Assembly (NCBI RefSeq): GCF_023243075.1
Contig: NZ_JALKFZ020000004.1
Location: forward strand, 124,001-188,000
Direction of reading: 5' to 3'
DNA from: Frankia sp. AiPa1
GTDB lineage: Bacteria; Actinomycetota; Actinomycetes; Frankiales; Frankiaceae
DNA length: 64,000 bases
Shown: positions 26,603-37,599 of the stretch, in pieces
Layout: each line of letters starts with the position of its first letter
Position numbering within the stretch: position 1 is the stretch's first letter
Program-made: the position numbers and the translations under genes
Notes under the pieces: model-generated
The model's database searches: none
Told to the model about the DNA's origin: nothing
The model's input: the letters and a program-made list of their open reading frames with translations, nothing else

Positions 26603-28123
26603 ATGCATGCGGACGTCCGCCTGCGCTGGGTCCTGCTCGTCACCTCCGCGGCGACATTCGTCGCCAGCCTCGATCTGTTCGTCGTCAATGTCGCGTTCGG
26701 TGATCTACAACGGGAGTTCCACCAGCCGGACCCCGCCACGTTGTCCTGGGTGCTCAACGGCTACACGATTGTCCTGGCGGCGCTGCCCATCCCGTTCGGA
26801 CGTTTCGCCGATACCTACGGCCGCCTGCGCTGGTTCGTCGCCGGGATGGTCCTGTTCGCCGCCGCGTCCGCCCTGTGCGCCGCCGCGCCGTCGCTGACCT
26901 GGTTGATCGCTGCCCGGGTGGTGCAGGGGGTGGGCGCCGCGGCGCTGCTGCCGACGTCGCTCGGCCTTCTGCTCGGCGAGTTTCCGCCGCATCGACGCGC
27001 CGCCGCCGTAGCCACCTGGGCGGCCACCGGTTCGGTCGCCGCCGCCTTCGGCACGCCGGTCGGCGCGCTGCTCACCCGGGTGGACTGGCGCCTGATCTTC
27101 CTGATCAATGTGCCGATCGTCGCCGTCACCCTGCTCATCGCCCGGCGGGTCCTGACCGAATCCCGGGCCGAGGCGCCGGCCGGTATGGCGGGTCTGGCCA
27201 GGCCGACGAGGCCCGATCTTTTCGGCACCGCGTTGCTGACCGCCGGGATCGCGCTGGTCACCCTCGGCCTGGTACAGGCGAACGACTGGGGCTGGGGCAG
27301 TGCGCGCACCCTGGGAGCGCTGGTCGGCGGGCTGGTGCTCGTGGCCGCGTTCCTGTGGCAGTGCACCCGGCATCGCGCGCCCGTGCTCGAACTCGACCTG
27401 TTCCGCGACCGCCAGTTCAGCGCGGCCACACTCGCGACCACACTGCTGTTCACCGGGTTCGGCGCGCTGCTGCTCGGCAACGTGCTGCTTCTGACGGACC
27501 TGTGGCACCAGGATGTACTCGCCGCCGGGCTCGAGTTCGCCCCGGCCGGGGTCGTCTCGGCGATCGTGGCGATGTTCTTCGCCGCGCGGCTCGCCGCCCG
27601 GTACGGCTACCGGGTGCTCGGCGCCGCGGGCTGCCTGACGATCGCCGCGTCGATGGTGGCCTACTGCTTCAGTATCGGCGCGAGCCCAGACTTCCCTCGG
27701 GACGTCCTGCCCTACGAGATCCTCTGTGGGGCTGGCATCGGTCTGGTCATCCCGACGCTGGCCGCGGCGATCTCCGCGTCCCTGCCGGCCGCGCGCCGGG
27801 CCACCGGCAGCGCCGTGTTCGCCATGGCCCGCCAGCTCGGCACGGTTCTCGGCGTCGGCGCGATGGTCGCCCTGATGGCGAGCTCGTCCGGCCACGTCGG
27901 CGTCTCGCACTACCAGCGCGTCTGGATCTTCATCGCTGCCGTCGAGGTCGTCGCCGCCCTCGCCTGCCTGCTCCTGCCCGCGCGCACCGCCGGCGTCGCG
28001 CGGTCGGTGCCGGCCGCACGGCTGATGCCAGCGGCGGACAGCAGCCCGGCCGTGGTCGGCGCCTCCTGCGGCCAGCCCACCTCCGAGGCCCGCACTGCAG
28101 ATGTAGGCATCACCGCATCGTGA
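26603..28123 (+). CDS. MFS exporter, DHA2 (EmrB/QacA) type
   Basis: A 506-residue proton-driven drug exporter in the inner membrane. It has the 14-helix DHA2 pattern: helix 1 VLLVTSAATFVASLDLFVVN with motif D1, motif A FGRFADTYGRLRWF near residues 60-75, motif B region LIAARVVQGVGAAALLPTSL, and motif C ATGSVAAAFGTPVGAL in helix 5. ATG at 26603 is preceded by GAGGGG; the frame is open upstream but that part is the operator array. Divergent hxlR and the repeats between them suggest substrate-inducible expression. The substrate is unknown. Confidence 0.93.
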   Translation: MHADVRLRWVLLVTSAATFVASLDLFVVNVAFGDLQREFHQPDPATLSWVLNGYTIVLAALPIPFGRFADTYGRLRWFVAGMVLFAAASALCAAAPSLTWLIAARVVQGVGAAALLPTSLGLLLGEFPPHRRAAAVATWAATGSVAAAFGTPVGALLTRVDWRLIFLINVPIVAVTLLIARRVLTESRAEAPAGMAGLARPTRPDLFGTALLTAGIALVTLGLVQANDWGWGSARTLGALVGGLVLVAAFLWQCTRHRAPVLELDLFRDRQFSAATLATTLLFTGFGALLLGNVLLLTDLWHQDVLAAGLEFAPAGVVSAIVAMFFAARLAARYGYRVLGAAGCLTIAASMVAYCFSIGASPDFPRDVLPYEILCGAGIGLVIPTLAAAISASLPAARRATGSAVFAMARQLGTVLGVGAMVALMASSSGHVGVSHYQRVWIFIAAVEVVAALACLLLPARTAGVARSVPAARLMPAADSSPAVVGASCGQPTSEARTADVGITAS

Positions 28124-28217
28124 TGGTCCACTGGAAAGGCGCTCGTCGCCGGCTCGGCAGCTTGGGGTCATTCATGCACCGGATCAGACTGTCGGAGGGC
28201 GGTGGGATGATCGGGCG

Positions 28218-29117
28218 ATGGCACAGATGGAGCTCGCCGGCATGCCCCGCAGGCTGTTCGCCTGTACGCCGTCGCGGCTGGCCGCGTTTGAGGACTGCCC
28301 CCGCCGGTATCGGATGATCTACCTGGACAAACCGCGGCCGGCGCGCGGTCCGGCCTGGGCGCACACCTCGTTCGGGGTGAGTGTGCACAATGCGCTGCGC
28401 CGGTGGTGGGAGGAGCCGTTCGCGCTTCGCACGCCGGCCCGGGCGGCGCAGCTCGTCCGGCTGCTGTGGGTCGAGGAGGGGTTCCGCGACGGCGAGCACT
28501 CGCTGGCCTGGCGGGAGCGGGCGGCCGAGCTGGTCGCCGCCTACGTCACCGGCCTGGACCCGGCGGCCGAGCCGCGCGGCGTCGAGCGCTCGGTCGCGGC
28601 CCGCACCGAGGCGCTCGCGTTCTCCGGGCGGGTGGACCGGCTCGACGAGCGGGACGGCGAGCTGGTCATCGTCGACTACAAGACCGGCCGCCGCCCCCCG
28701 ACCGAGACCGACGCCCGTAGCTCCCCGGCGCTCGCCCTGTACGCGATGGCCACCGGCCGGATGCTGCGCCGGCCGTGCTACCGCGTCGAACTGCACCACA
28801 TCCCCACCGGTCGGGTCGCCGCTGCCGAGCACACCGAGGAGTCGATCGCCCGGCACGTTCGGCGGGCCGAGTCGGTGGCCGCCGACGTCGTCGCGGCCAC
28901 CGAGCGGCTTCGGGTCAGCGACGATGCCGAGGGCACCTTCCCGCCCCGTCCGGGCTCGCTGTGCTCCTGGTGCGACTTCCGCCACCTGTGCCCCGAGGGC
29001 CAGTCCGCCGGCCCCGACCGCCAGTCCTGGGACGCCCTCGGTGAGGTTCCCCCCGCCGCCGACGCCCCCGGTGCTGGTGCCGGTCTCGGTCGCGGCTGGG
29101 ACGCCACCGGCGTCTGA
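28218..29117 (+). CDS. RecB-like PD-(D/E)XK nuclease with Fe-S cysteines
   Basis: A 299-residue single-domain nuclease of the RecB/Cas4-like family. The catalytic core shows the Asp and Lys in VIVDYKTGRRPP near residues 152-163 and the trailing ALALYAMA helix. Four cysteines fit a [4Fe-4S] cluster: one in FEDCPRRYRM (about residue 30) and three in GSLCSWCDFRHLCPEG (Cx2Cx5C, about 252-262). No helicase is fused. Such genes are widespread in actinobacteria and probably act in DNA end repair, but a partner is not evident. ATG at 28218. Confidence 0.88.
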   Translation: MAQMELAGMPRRLFACTPSRLAAFEDCPRRYRMIYLDKPRPARGPAWAHTSFGVSVHNALRRWWEEPFALRTPARAAQLVRLLWVEEGFRDGEHSLAWRERAAELVAAYVTGLDPAAEPRGVERSVAARTEALAFSGRVDRLDERDGELVIVDYKTGRRPPTETDARSSPALALYAMATGRMLRRPCYRVELHHIPTGRVAAAEHTEESIARHVRRAESVAADVVAATERLRVSDDAEGTFPPRPGSLCSWCDFRHLCPEGQSAGPDRQSWDALGEVPPAADAPGAGAGLGRGWDATGV

Positions 29118-29271
29118 CGGTTGCGCGGAACACTCGTCAGTGCACTGACCGTCCTTGGGGGCGAATCCGCGATCCACGGGGTCCGGCCGGCCTCCGCCGC
29201 CGACCGGCGCCGGCCGGCGGCGTGCGGCGGACATCCGCACCGGCGGGCAGCGGGGATGCCACGATGGGCCG

Positions 29272-30510
29272 ATGGCCGAGCAGACCACCGCATCCATATC
29301 GCCGCAGGCCGCCCCGAACCTGCCGCGGGCTGTCGCGAACCTGCCGCGGGTTTCCGCCAAGGCGATGACCTTCACCGAGTCCGTCATCCGGGAGATGACG
29401 CGCCTTGCCCTCGTCCACGGCGCGGTGAACCTCGCCCAGGGCTTCCCGGACTTCTCCTGCCCGCCGGAGCTCAAGGAGGCGGCCAAGGCCGCCATCGACG
29501 CGGACGTCAACCAGTACGCGATCACCTGGGGTGCGGCCGAGTTCCGCGCCGAGATCGCGGCGAAGGTCGCCCGCACCTACCCGGGCTGGACGGTCGACCC
29601 GGAGCGGGAGATCTGCGTGACCTGCGGCTCCACCGAGGCGATGATCGCCACGATGCTGGCGCTGGTCGACCCCGGCGACGAGGTCGTCATGTTCGAGCCG
29701 TTCTACGAAAACTATGGCCCGGACACGATCCTGTCCGGCGCGGTACCGAAGCTCGTCCGCCTGCATGCCCCGGACTGGTCGATCGATCCGGACGAGCTGC
29801 GGGCCGCGTTCAGCGACCGCACCCGCGCGATCGTCCTGAACACCCCGCACAACCCGACCGGCAAGGTCATGAGCCGCGAGGAGCTCGAGCTCGTCGCCGA
29901 GCTCTGCCAGCGCCACGACACGCTGGTCTTCACCGACGAGATCTACGAGCACATCCAGTACCTCGGCCCAGGCGGCCACATCCCGCCGGCCACCGTCCCG
30001 GGCCTGGCGGACCGGACCGTCACCATCAACGCGCTGTCGAAGACGTATGCCGTCACCGGCTGGCGGGTCGGGTGGACGATCGCCCCGCCCGCGTACACGT
30101 CGGCGATCCGCAAGGTGCACGACTTCCTCACCGTCGGCGCCGCGGCCCCGCTGCAGGCCGGTGGCGTCGCGGCCATGCGGCTGCCGGCCGAGTACTACGC
30201 CGGGCTCGCCGAGCAGTACCGGGCCCGGCGCGACCTGCTGTGTGCGTCGCTCGCCGAGACCGGCTTCACCTTCCGCCCGCCGGACGGCGCTTACTACGTG
30301 ATGTGCGACACCCGCGCGCTCGACCCGGCCGGTGACGACGTCGCCCTGATCCGTCGGATGATCACTGATATCGGGGTCGCCGCGGTCCCCGGCTCGTCGT
30401 TCTTCGCCGATCCGGCGGACGGCCGGCACATCATCCGCTTCGGGTACCCCAAGCGCCTGGAGACCCTACGCGCCGCCGCCGACCGTCTCACCCGCCTGAC
30501 CAGCGCCTGA
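29272..30510 (+). CDS. Class I/II PLP aminotransferase
   Basis: A 412-residue fold-type I aminotransferase, close to the kynurenine/aspartate-methionine (YbdL/DapC-like) group. Motifs are NLAQGFPDFSCP near the N-terminus, NQYAITWGAAEFR, TCGSTEAMIA (phosphate-binding turn), NTPHNPTGKV, TDEIYEHI (PLP Asp/Tyr) and NALSKTYAVTGWRVGW with the PLP lysine, and a C-terminal RFGYPK Arg that holds the substrate carboxylate. I chose the ATG at 29272; a start 117 bases upstream would add a low-complexity leader. Substrate is uncertain, possibly N-succinyldiaminopimelate or kynurenine. It abuts the convergent monooxygenase-like gene (stops adjacent). Confidence 0.92.
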   Translation: MAEQTTASISPQAAPNLPRAVANLPRVSAKAMTFTESVIREMTRLALVHGAVNLAQGFPDFSCPPELKEAAKAAIDADVNQYAITWGAAEFRAEIAAKVARTYPGWTVDPEREICVTCGSTEAMIATMLALVDPGDEVVMFEPFYENYGPDTILSGAVPKLVRLHAPDWSIDPDELRAAFSDRTRAIVLNTPHNPTGKVMSREELELVAELCQRHDTLVFTDEIYEHIQYLGPGGHIPPATVPGLADRTVTINALSKTYAVTGWRVGWTIAPPAYTSAIRKVHDFLTVGAAAPLQAGGVAAMRLPAEYYAGLAEQYRARRDLLCASLAETGFTFRPPDGAYYVMCDTRALDPAGDDVALIRRMITDIGVAAVPGSSFFADPADGRHIIRFGYPKRLETLRAAADRLTRLTSA

Positions 30511-31260
30511 TCAGGCTTCGGTCGTGGGTGCGATGGTGGTGGGCCAGGCCGAGGGGGTGGGCAGCGGGTAGCCGGCCGTCGCGGCGCGCACGTGACCGGC
30601 GAGCAGCTCCCGGTCCAGTTCCGCGAGCGCGCCGCGGACGCCTGCGCGCCGCGGCCGTCCCCGTCCATGCGGCGTGGGTAGCGGCAGGGCGTAGCGGCCG
30701 CGCAGGTACTCGCCGATCCAACGGCCCTGCGCGGCGGCCAGCTCCGGCGGCCCGCCGACGTGGAACACCCACGCGGCCTGGGAGTCGAACACCCCGCCAA
30801 AGCGCGGTGGCCGCGCCGACCCCGCTGGCTCCGAGTCCGCCTGCGCGTCCGCCTCGGTCGACGCGCGGGTCGATGCCTGGGTGAGCGTCCGCGGCAGAAG
30901 GTGTTCGGTGTCGGCGTTCAGCACGACCGCTTCGAACGTTCCGAGCGGCTCCGCATCCGCACCCGCACCCGTGTCCGTCCCCGTCGTCTGTGTCGGTGTC
31001 CGCGCTTCCCCCTCGGCCGGCGTTCCATGGATGTGGAACGGCGGCGCACCTGGACCGGCAGCGGACAGGCGCAGGCTCGGGGGTACGAGGGTGGTGAGGC
31101 GGTCGGCGCAGCCGTAGGCGGCGAGCGGGGCGATGTCGTCCGGTGCGGCCGGGGCCGGGGCGAACAGAGCGACCATCAGGCCGCCGTCGACGAGGGAGAT
31201 CGCGGCGGCGGCGGTGGCGGCGTCGAGGCCGAGGACGGCGACCCGCGGAAGTCCTGTCAC
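30511..31260 (-). CDS. Reduced flavin-monooxygenase-like hypothetical protein
   Basis: A 249-residue protein I cannot assign with confidence. The N-terminus PRVAVLGLDAATAAAAISLV resembles a Rossmann dinucleotide-binding start, but the GxGxxG glycines are mostly replaced. A Ser/Thr/Ala-rich patch covers about 95-150. The C-terminal part (VFDSQAAWVFHVGG, AAQGRWIGEYLRGRYALPLP) resembles the end of flavin-containing monooxygenases (Q-A-R-W ... LP). It is about half the size of a full FMO and lacks the NADPH site, so it looks like a shrunken or decaying relative. GTG start; convergent with the aminotransferase, divergent from parA. Confidence 0.55.
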   Translation of the reverse strand: MTGLPRVAVLGLDAATAAAAISLVDGGLMVALFAPAPAAPDDIAPLAAYGCADRLTTLVPPSLRLSAAGPGAPPFHIHGTPAEGEARTPTQTTGTDTGAGADAEPLGTFEAVVLNADTEHLLPRTLTQASTRASTEADAQADSEPAGSARPPRFGGVFDSQAAWVFHVGGPPELAAAQGRWIGEYLRGRYALPLPTPHGRGRPRRAGVRGALAELDRELLAGHVRAATAGYPLPTPSAWPTTIAPTTEA

Positions 31261-31459
31261 GTCGGGGCACTCTAGTGGTCGAGGCCGTCCCGGCTGTCCC
31301 GGCCGCCGCCGAAGTCCGCTGGTGGTCGTGGCAGGTGCCCTCAGGTCGGCGCCGCCCGTCGGATCGACTGGTGCCAGGCCCGATGTACGCCACGGCGTGA
31401 AGCGAACTCACGGCCGTTAGATGTTGTGACCCATCGATTACCCAGCCACACTGATCGGC

Positions 31460-32371
31460 GTGGCCCATGTTCTCGCGGTAGCGAATCAGAAGGGCGGCGT
31501 AGCCAAGACCACGTCGGTGGCCAGTCTTGGCGCCGCACTGACCGAACTGGGCCGCCGCGTCCTGCTCGTCGATCTCGATCCGCAGGCCTGCCTGACGTTC
31601 TCCCTCGGGCTTGATCCCGACACACTCGAGCTCTCCGTGCACGATGTCCTGCTGGGACGACTGTCCGCGGGCATCGTCGTGTCCACCACGGCGGACGGCA
31701 CCGACCTGCTCCCGGCGACGATCGAGCTTGCCGGCAGTGAGGCGGTGCTGCTGTCCCGCACGGGACGGGAGCACGCGTTGCGGCTGGCGCTCGCGGACGT
31801 GCTCGACGCCTATGACGTCGTGCTGATCGACTGCCCGCCGTCGCTGGGTGTGCTGACCATCAACGGGCTCACGGCCGCCGACGAGGTCATCGTCCCCCTG
31901 CAGTGCGAGACGCTGTCGCACCGCGGAGTCGGTCAGCTGCTGGACACGGTGCATGACGTGCGGCGGCTGACAAACCCGGAGCTGCGTGTCCGCGGGGTGC
32001 TGCCGACCATGTTCGACGGGCGGACGGCACACAGCCGGGCGGTGATCGCCGATGTGGCGGCCCGCTACCACGTCGAGGTGCTCACTCCGCCCATCGCGCG
32101 TTCGGTGCGCTTCGCCGAGGCGCCGGGGACGGGACGGTCGATTCTGGCGACCGCCGGGCGGTCCAAGGGCGCCGACGCGTACCGCCGGCATGCCCGGGTG
32201 ATCGCCGGCCTGGCGGTGGGGGACGAGATTCCCGCCCGCCGGACTCCGCGCGGCCACGCGACGGCCCTGCCCTCGTCAGCCAGCCGGCCTGGGCCCGATG
32301 GGTCTGGGTCTGGCGGCGAACCGGACCCGGAGGGGGACCTTCTGGTCATTGCCCCGCAGGGACGCGCCTGA
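31460..32371 (+). CDS. ParA-family (MinD/ParA) ATPase
   Basis: A 303-residue deviant Walker-A ATPase. NQKGGVAKTTSVASLGAAL near residues 9-27 is the signature (A replaces the usual G before K, as in many actinobacterial homologues), followed by LLVDLDPQA (A' motif) and LIDCPPSLGVLTINGL (Walker B). Residues after 260 are low complexity. There is no parB gene and no parS site nearby, so this is an orphan ParA, likely for positioning of some cargo rather than chromosome partition. GTG start with no clear ribosome site. Its stop overlaps the next start (TGATG), so the two genes are coupled. The pair next to a DEAD-box helicase is conserved. Confidence 0.92.
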   Translation: MAHVLAVANQKGGVAKTTSVASLGAALTELGRRVLLVDLDPQACLTFSLGLDPDTLELSVHDVLLGRLSAGIVVSTTADGTDLLPATIELAGSEAVLLSRTGREHALRLALADVLDAYDVVLIDCPPSLGVLTINGLTAADEVIVPLQCETLSHRGVGQLLDTVHDVRRLTNPELRVRGVLPTMFDGRTAHSRAVIADVAARYHVEVLTPPIARSVRFAEAPGTGRSILATAGRSKGADAYRRHARVIAGLAVGDEIPARRTPRGHATALPSSASRPGPDGSGSGGEPDPEGDLLVIAPQGRA

Positions 32372-32826
32372 TGAGCCCCGGTCCGCCATCCCAGCCACGG
32401 ACGACCCAGCCACGGACGACCCAGCCACGGACGACAGATCCGCGGACAACAGATCCCCAGACGACCGGGCGGTGGTCGGCGGAGCCGCGGGAAGCGGCGG
32501 GGTTCGAGCGGCTGCGGCGGCGTGAGTACCGGGCGCCGGGGGCGACGGCGGCGCCGTCGGGTCCTGCGGTCGGGCGGGACGCGCACGGCAAGCGGATGCT
32601 GTACAGCGGGGTGCGCCCGATGCCAGCATCGGGCGCCGGTCTGACGGTGGAGTGCTCCCGCTGCGGCGGGAACCGCATGCTCGGCGCCTGGCAGTCGTTT
32701 CGGGTCCTGACGCCCAGCGTGCATTTCCCGATGGTGCGGTCGCGGCACTTCTCACTGGTGCGCTGCCCGAACTGTCACCGGGTCAGTTGGGTGCGCCTCG
32801 GTCTGCACCTGCGCGCCGCGGGCTGA
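32371..32826 (+). CDS. Zinc-ribbon hypothetical protein coupled to parA
   Basis: A 151-residue protein of unknown function. The first 35 residues are a TTQPR-type 15-base tandem repeat (32394-32465). The last 60 residues hold two CxxC knuckles, CSRCGGNRM and CPNCHRVSW, about 40 residues apart, a zinc-ribbon arrangement. The ATG shares its A with the parA stop. No catalytic motif is visible; the family sits after parA in many actinobacteria, so it may work with that ATPase. The core looks well conserved, but I do not recognise a named family. Confidence 0.7.
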   Translation: MSPGPPSQPRTTQPRTTQPRTTDPRTTDPQTTGRWSAEPREAAGFERLRRREYRAPGATAAPSGPAVGRDAHGKRMLYSGVRPMPASGAGLTVECSRCGGNRMLGAWQSFRVLTPSVHFPMVRSRHFSLVRCPNCHRVSWVRLGLHLRAAG

Positions 32827-32910
32827 AACCCCGCGGCCGCCAAGCGCGCGGACACAAGCGTGCAGACCAGAGCGCGCGAGCTCCGAGGCTGTTCGGGCTG
32901 CCGTCCGGTG

Positions 32911-34701
<1,791 letters not shown>

Positions 34702-35038
34702 TACCGCGGGGCCTTCGGAGTAGGAAGGGGAAGTTGATAGATCATCTGAAGGTACTGCAACTGTGACGGACAGCGGGACGCTCCTGGTCTTCTCTGAGCG
34801 GTGTCTACGCTGAACCCGCTCACTGTGAGCCACGTGGCGCCCGCGGCCCGAACTCCGTGTGCCCGGTGCCCTGAATGGCAACTCTGGGTGCACAGGAGAC
34901 GAGGCGACGCCTGCTTCGCGGCGGCCGAGGCGACATAACGACCTCTGGCTGGCTCTAGCATAGCCGCTGAGACCGTCGAGCGGGGGCTCCTTCGCTGACG
35001 ATTGCCGTTGCCAGCGTCACGGGTGCCAGAATCCGACT

Positions 35039-35731
35039 GTGATGCAGACATCATTCCCGTCGGCCGACGCTACGCCTTCGGGTGCTGAGGCCCTGCCTGA
35101 CCAGGCAACGGTCGACCTGCTGGGCCTGCTCGCCTACGGCGAACTGACGGCATTCGAGCGGCTGGCGACAGATGCCCGGATGTCGCCGACCCTGGCCGAC
35201 AAAATGGCCTTGGCGACCATGGCCGCGGCCGAATTTTCCCACTTTCAGACGGTTTGTGACGAACTCGACCGAATCGGGGTGGGTCGAGAGGAGGCCATGG
35301 CCCCCTTCATCGGTCCACTGACCGACTTCCACAACTCGACCGCGCCCGCCGACTGGCTGGAGAGCCTGGTCAAGGCCTACGTAGGCGACAACATCGCCGC
35401 GGACTTCTACCGCGAGATCGCGGCCCGCCTGCCCGAGCCGTCCCGCGGCATCGTGCTGCGCGTGCTCGCGGACACCGGTCACGCCGCCTTCGCCGTCGAA
35501 CGGGTCCGAGCCGCCATCGAGGTGAACCCGACCGTCGCCGGACGCCTGGCGCTGTGGGGGCGGCGGCTCGTCGGCGAGGCGCTGACCCAGGCACAACGGG
35601 TCGGAGTGGAGCGTGACGCCCTCACTGGGCTACTCGTCGGGGTCGGCGATCTGGACGCGCTGGCGGCCATCTTCAACCGCATCATGTCCGCCCACAGCCG
35701 CCGGATGTCCGCCCTCGGCCTGTCCTCGTGA
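35039..35731 (+). CDS. Ferritin-like fold protein (MiaE_2-like)
   Basis: A 230-residue four-helix protein with the ferritin-like di-iron pattern of the tRNA-hydroxylase-related family. Glu pairs are visible in LLAYGELTAFERL (helix 1) and MAAAEFSHFQTVCDELD (ExxH, helix 2), and the second half has NIAADFYREIAARL and VLADTGHAAFAVERV. Known MiaE hydroxylates a modified tRNA adenosine, but the actinobacterial branch has no proven substrate. GTG/ATG double start at 35039/35042 without a clear ribosome site. Divergent from the DEAD-box helicase with about 340 bases between the starts, including a long leader for the helicase. Confidence 0.8.
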   Translation: MMQTSFPSADATPSGAEALPDQATVDLLGLLAYGELTAFERLATDARMSPTLADKMALATMAAAEFSHFQTVCDELDRIGVGREEAMAPFIGPLTDFHNSTAPADWLESLVKAYVGDNIAADFYREIAARLPEPSRGIVLRVLADTGHAAFAVERVRAAIEVNPTVAGRLALWGRRLVGEALTQAQRVGVERDALTGLLVGVGDLDALAAIFNRIMSAHSRRMSALGLSS

Positions 35732-36020
35732 CGTGACCCTCTGCCCGACCCGGCTGGCCTCTTCGTGCCTCGCCTGGCCTCTGTGCGCTGTGTCTGGCCT
35801 CTCCCTGCCTCGTCTGCGCTGCCGGACCGGCGGAGATCAGGTGCGGCCTGGGCCGGGCGCGGGGTGAGCTGGGCGGTCGGGCCGTGCCCGACCAGGGCCG
35901 ACCTGCCCCGGACGCGGGCCCGGGGCAGGGACGCCGGTGCGGTGAGCCGGCTCGGCAGCGGCCTGTCTGCCTACCTGGCGTTCCGGCCACCTGGCGTTCC
36001 GGATGCCGGGCCGCCGGCCC

Positions 36021-36245
36021 TCAGCCGCCGAAGCCGACCCGGCGGGGTGAGGCCGCCGCGATCTCCACGTACGCCAGGGCCGCGACCGGAACCACCACCT
36101 GCCGCCCTTTCTCGTCGGAGAGGGTCAGCACGCCATCGCCGGCCTTGACCGCTTCGGCCACCAGCGCGGCGACGGCTTCCGCGGTCTGGTCGCTCTCCAG
36201 CACCAGCTCCCGGCTGACCTGCCGTATGCCGATCTTGACCTCCAC
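36021..36245 (-). CDS. DUF3107 family protein
   Basis: A 74-residue conserved actinobacterial protein. It begins MEVKIGIRQVSRELVLESDQ and contains GDGVLTLSDEKGRQVVVPVA, the family core, ending in a beta-rich AYVEIAAASPRRVGFG segment; a small alpha/beta fold with no catalytic motif. The GTG at 36245 is preceded by GGAGG, which fixes the start. Function is unknown. It follows a TetR-family gene on the same strand by 143 bases, an order kept across actinobacteria, so the two may be expressed together. Confidence 0.9.
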   Translation of the reverse strand: MEVKIGIRQVSRELVLESDQTAEAVAALVAEAVKAGDGVLTLSDEKGRQVVVPVAALAYVEIAAASPRRVGFGG

Positions 36246-36388
36246 CGATGACCTCCGCCTTCGTCGGACCTGCACGCCGGCGGACATCCGCCGCCGAGGT
36301 TGGATCACGGCCCACACTATGGCTTCCGGGACTTCTCCACCGGCGTGGGTGCGCCGTGTTCGCTCCCGGCACACGCCACGCCGGACCG

Positions 36389-37027
36389 TCAGGGGTGATC
36401 CTGGCGGGGGTAACCGCTGATGCCGCGCCAGGCCAGCTCCACCAGAGACTCGATGGCTCGTTCCTTGGGCACGGTCTCCCCGCGCACCAGCCACCAGCGC
36501 GAGGCGGTCTCGGCCATGCCGATCAGCCCGACGGCGAGCAGGTCGGCCTCGGCGGGATCCAGCCCCGTGTCGAGGGCGATGGTCGCCGCGATCGAGCTGA
36601 CGCACTGGGCGCCCGCCGACTCGATGCGCTGGCGCACCGCCGGCTCGCTGCGCAGATCGGATTCCAGCACGAGCTGGTGCGCCCCGGACGGGTCGTTGAC
36701 GAAGTCGAAGTACGCCCGGATCGAGCGGGCGATGCGCGCGTGGTTGTCGGTGGTGGAGGCGAGCGCCTCCTCGACCGCGTTCACGAGCTGGGTCGAGTGC
36801 TCCTCGAGCAGCGCCAGGTACAGCTCGAGTTTGCCCGGGAAATGCTGGTAGAGGACGGGCTTGCTGACGCCGGCCCGTTCGGCGATCTCGTCCATCGCCG
36901 CAGCGTGGTAGCCCTGGGCGACGAACACTTCGCGGGCGGCGCCGAGCAGCTGGAAGCGCCGGGCGGTGCGAGGCAGCCGGGGAGTCCGGCCCGGACGGGT
37001 GCCGGGCGAGGCTGGCTCGGCGGTCAC
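36389..37027 (-). CDS. TetR-family transcriptional regulator
   Basis: A 212-residue repressor. The helix-turn-helix is visible at residues about 28-75: LGAAREVFVAQGYHAAAMDE followed by IAERAGVSKPVLYQHFPGKL, the TetR signature. The C-terminal ligand domain includes YFDFVNDPSGAHQLVLESDL and GMAETASRWWLV. The start GTG at 37027 gives a basic Pro/Arg-rich leader of about 25 residues before the domain. DUF3107 follows downstream. The ligand and target are not known. Confidence 0.9.
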   Translation of the reverse strand: MTAEPASPGTRPGRTPRLPRTARRFQLLGAAREVFVAQGYHAAAMDEIAERAGVSKPVLYQHFPGKLELYLALLEEHSTQLVNAVEEALASTTDNHARIARSIRAYFDFVNDPSGAHQLVLESDLRSEPAVRQRIESAGAQCVSSIAATIALDTGLDPAEADLLAVGLIGMAETASRWWLVRGETVPKERAIESLVELAWRGISGYPRQDHP

Positions 37028-37244
37028 CGGCGCACCTCCAGGTCGACATCGACAACACGGCCCGGGAGCGGGCTCCCGCTGCGGTCACGGCGTCGATCGT
37101 GCCGCCCGCCGGCCCACTTTCGCACAGCAGGACGCTGTGGGGGCTGGTCCGGCGGGATTGTGCGCCCTGGTGGACCACCCTGAGCCGGGGCGCACGAACC
37201 GACGGCGCGCGCGACCCGCCGGCGGCCGGCGCCAGCAGCCGACC

Positions 37245-37442
37245 TCAGCGGTACTCGTCCTCGTCGGTCTCGACATCGATGCTCTGCTCGACAAGATCGA
37301 ACTCGTCGGCCTCACCCGACCGTCCCACCGGGAGCGTGGGCGTGGGCTGCGGCGGACTGACCTCCTGCGCCTGCTCGGCGGCATCGGCGTCGGGTGCCTC
37401 CAAGGGGAGGCCGGAACTGGGCAGATCGGTCGACGTTCCCAT
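37245..37442 (-). CDS. Small acidic conserved actinobacterial protein
   Basis: A 65-residue protein with GLPLEAPDADAAEQAQEV near the middle and a strongly acidic end EFDLVEQSIDVETDEDEYR. The ATG at 37442 has a strong AGGAGG about 9 bases upstream, the main reason to call it a gene. Short proteins with this A-(D/E)-A-x-E-Q duplicated pattern and an acidic ED(D/E)YR end recur in actinobacteria; no function is known. It lies between the TetR and ligD-polymerase genes, all on the minus strand. Confidence 0.65.
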   Translation of the reverse strand: MGTSTDLPSSGLPLEAPDADAAEQAQEVSPPQPTPTLPVGRSGEADEFDLVEQSIDVETDEDEYR

Positions 37443-37599
37443 GGGACGTCCTCCTGTGCTCGTCGAGATGGCACTCGTCGATTGTCGCGCCCGTGTGACG
37501 GGGCGCCGACGCCTGACGGTCCTGGTCCGTGTCGAGGCCCGGACGGCGATGTGCCCGCCATGGGCACCTCTCACGCGGGCTGTCCGTATCCGGATCGGC

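Noticed and set aside
31460-32371. ParA as a sign of the replication origin/partition locus
   Set aside because: No parB, parS, dnaA, gidB or DnaA boxes are present; it is an orphan ParA in a conserved non-origin neighbourhood.
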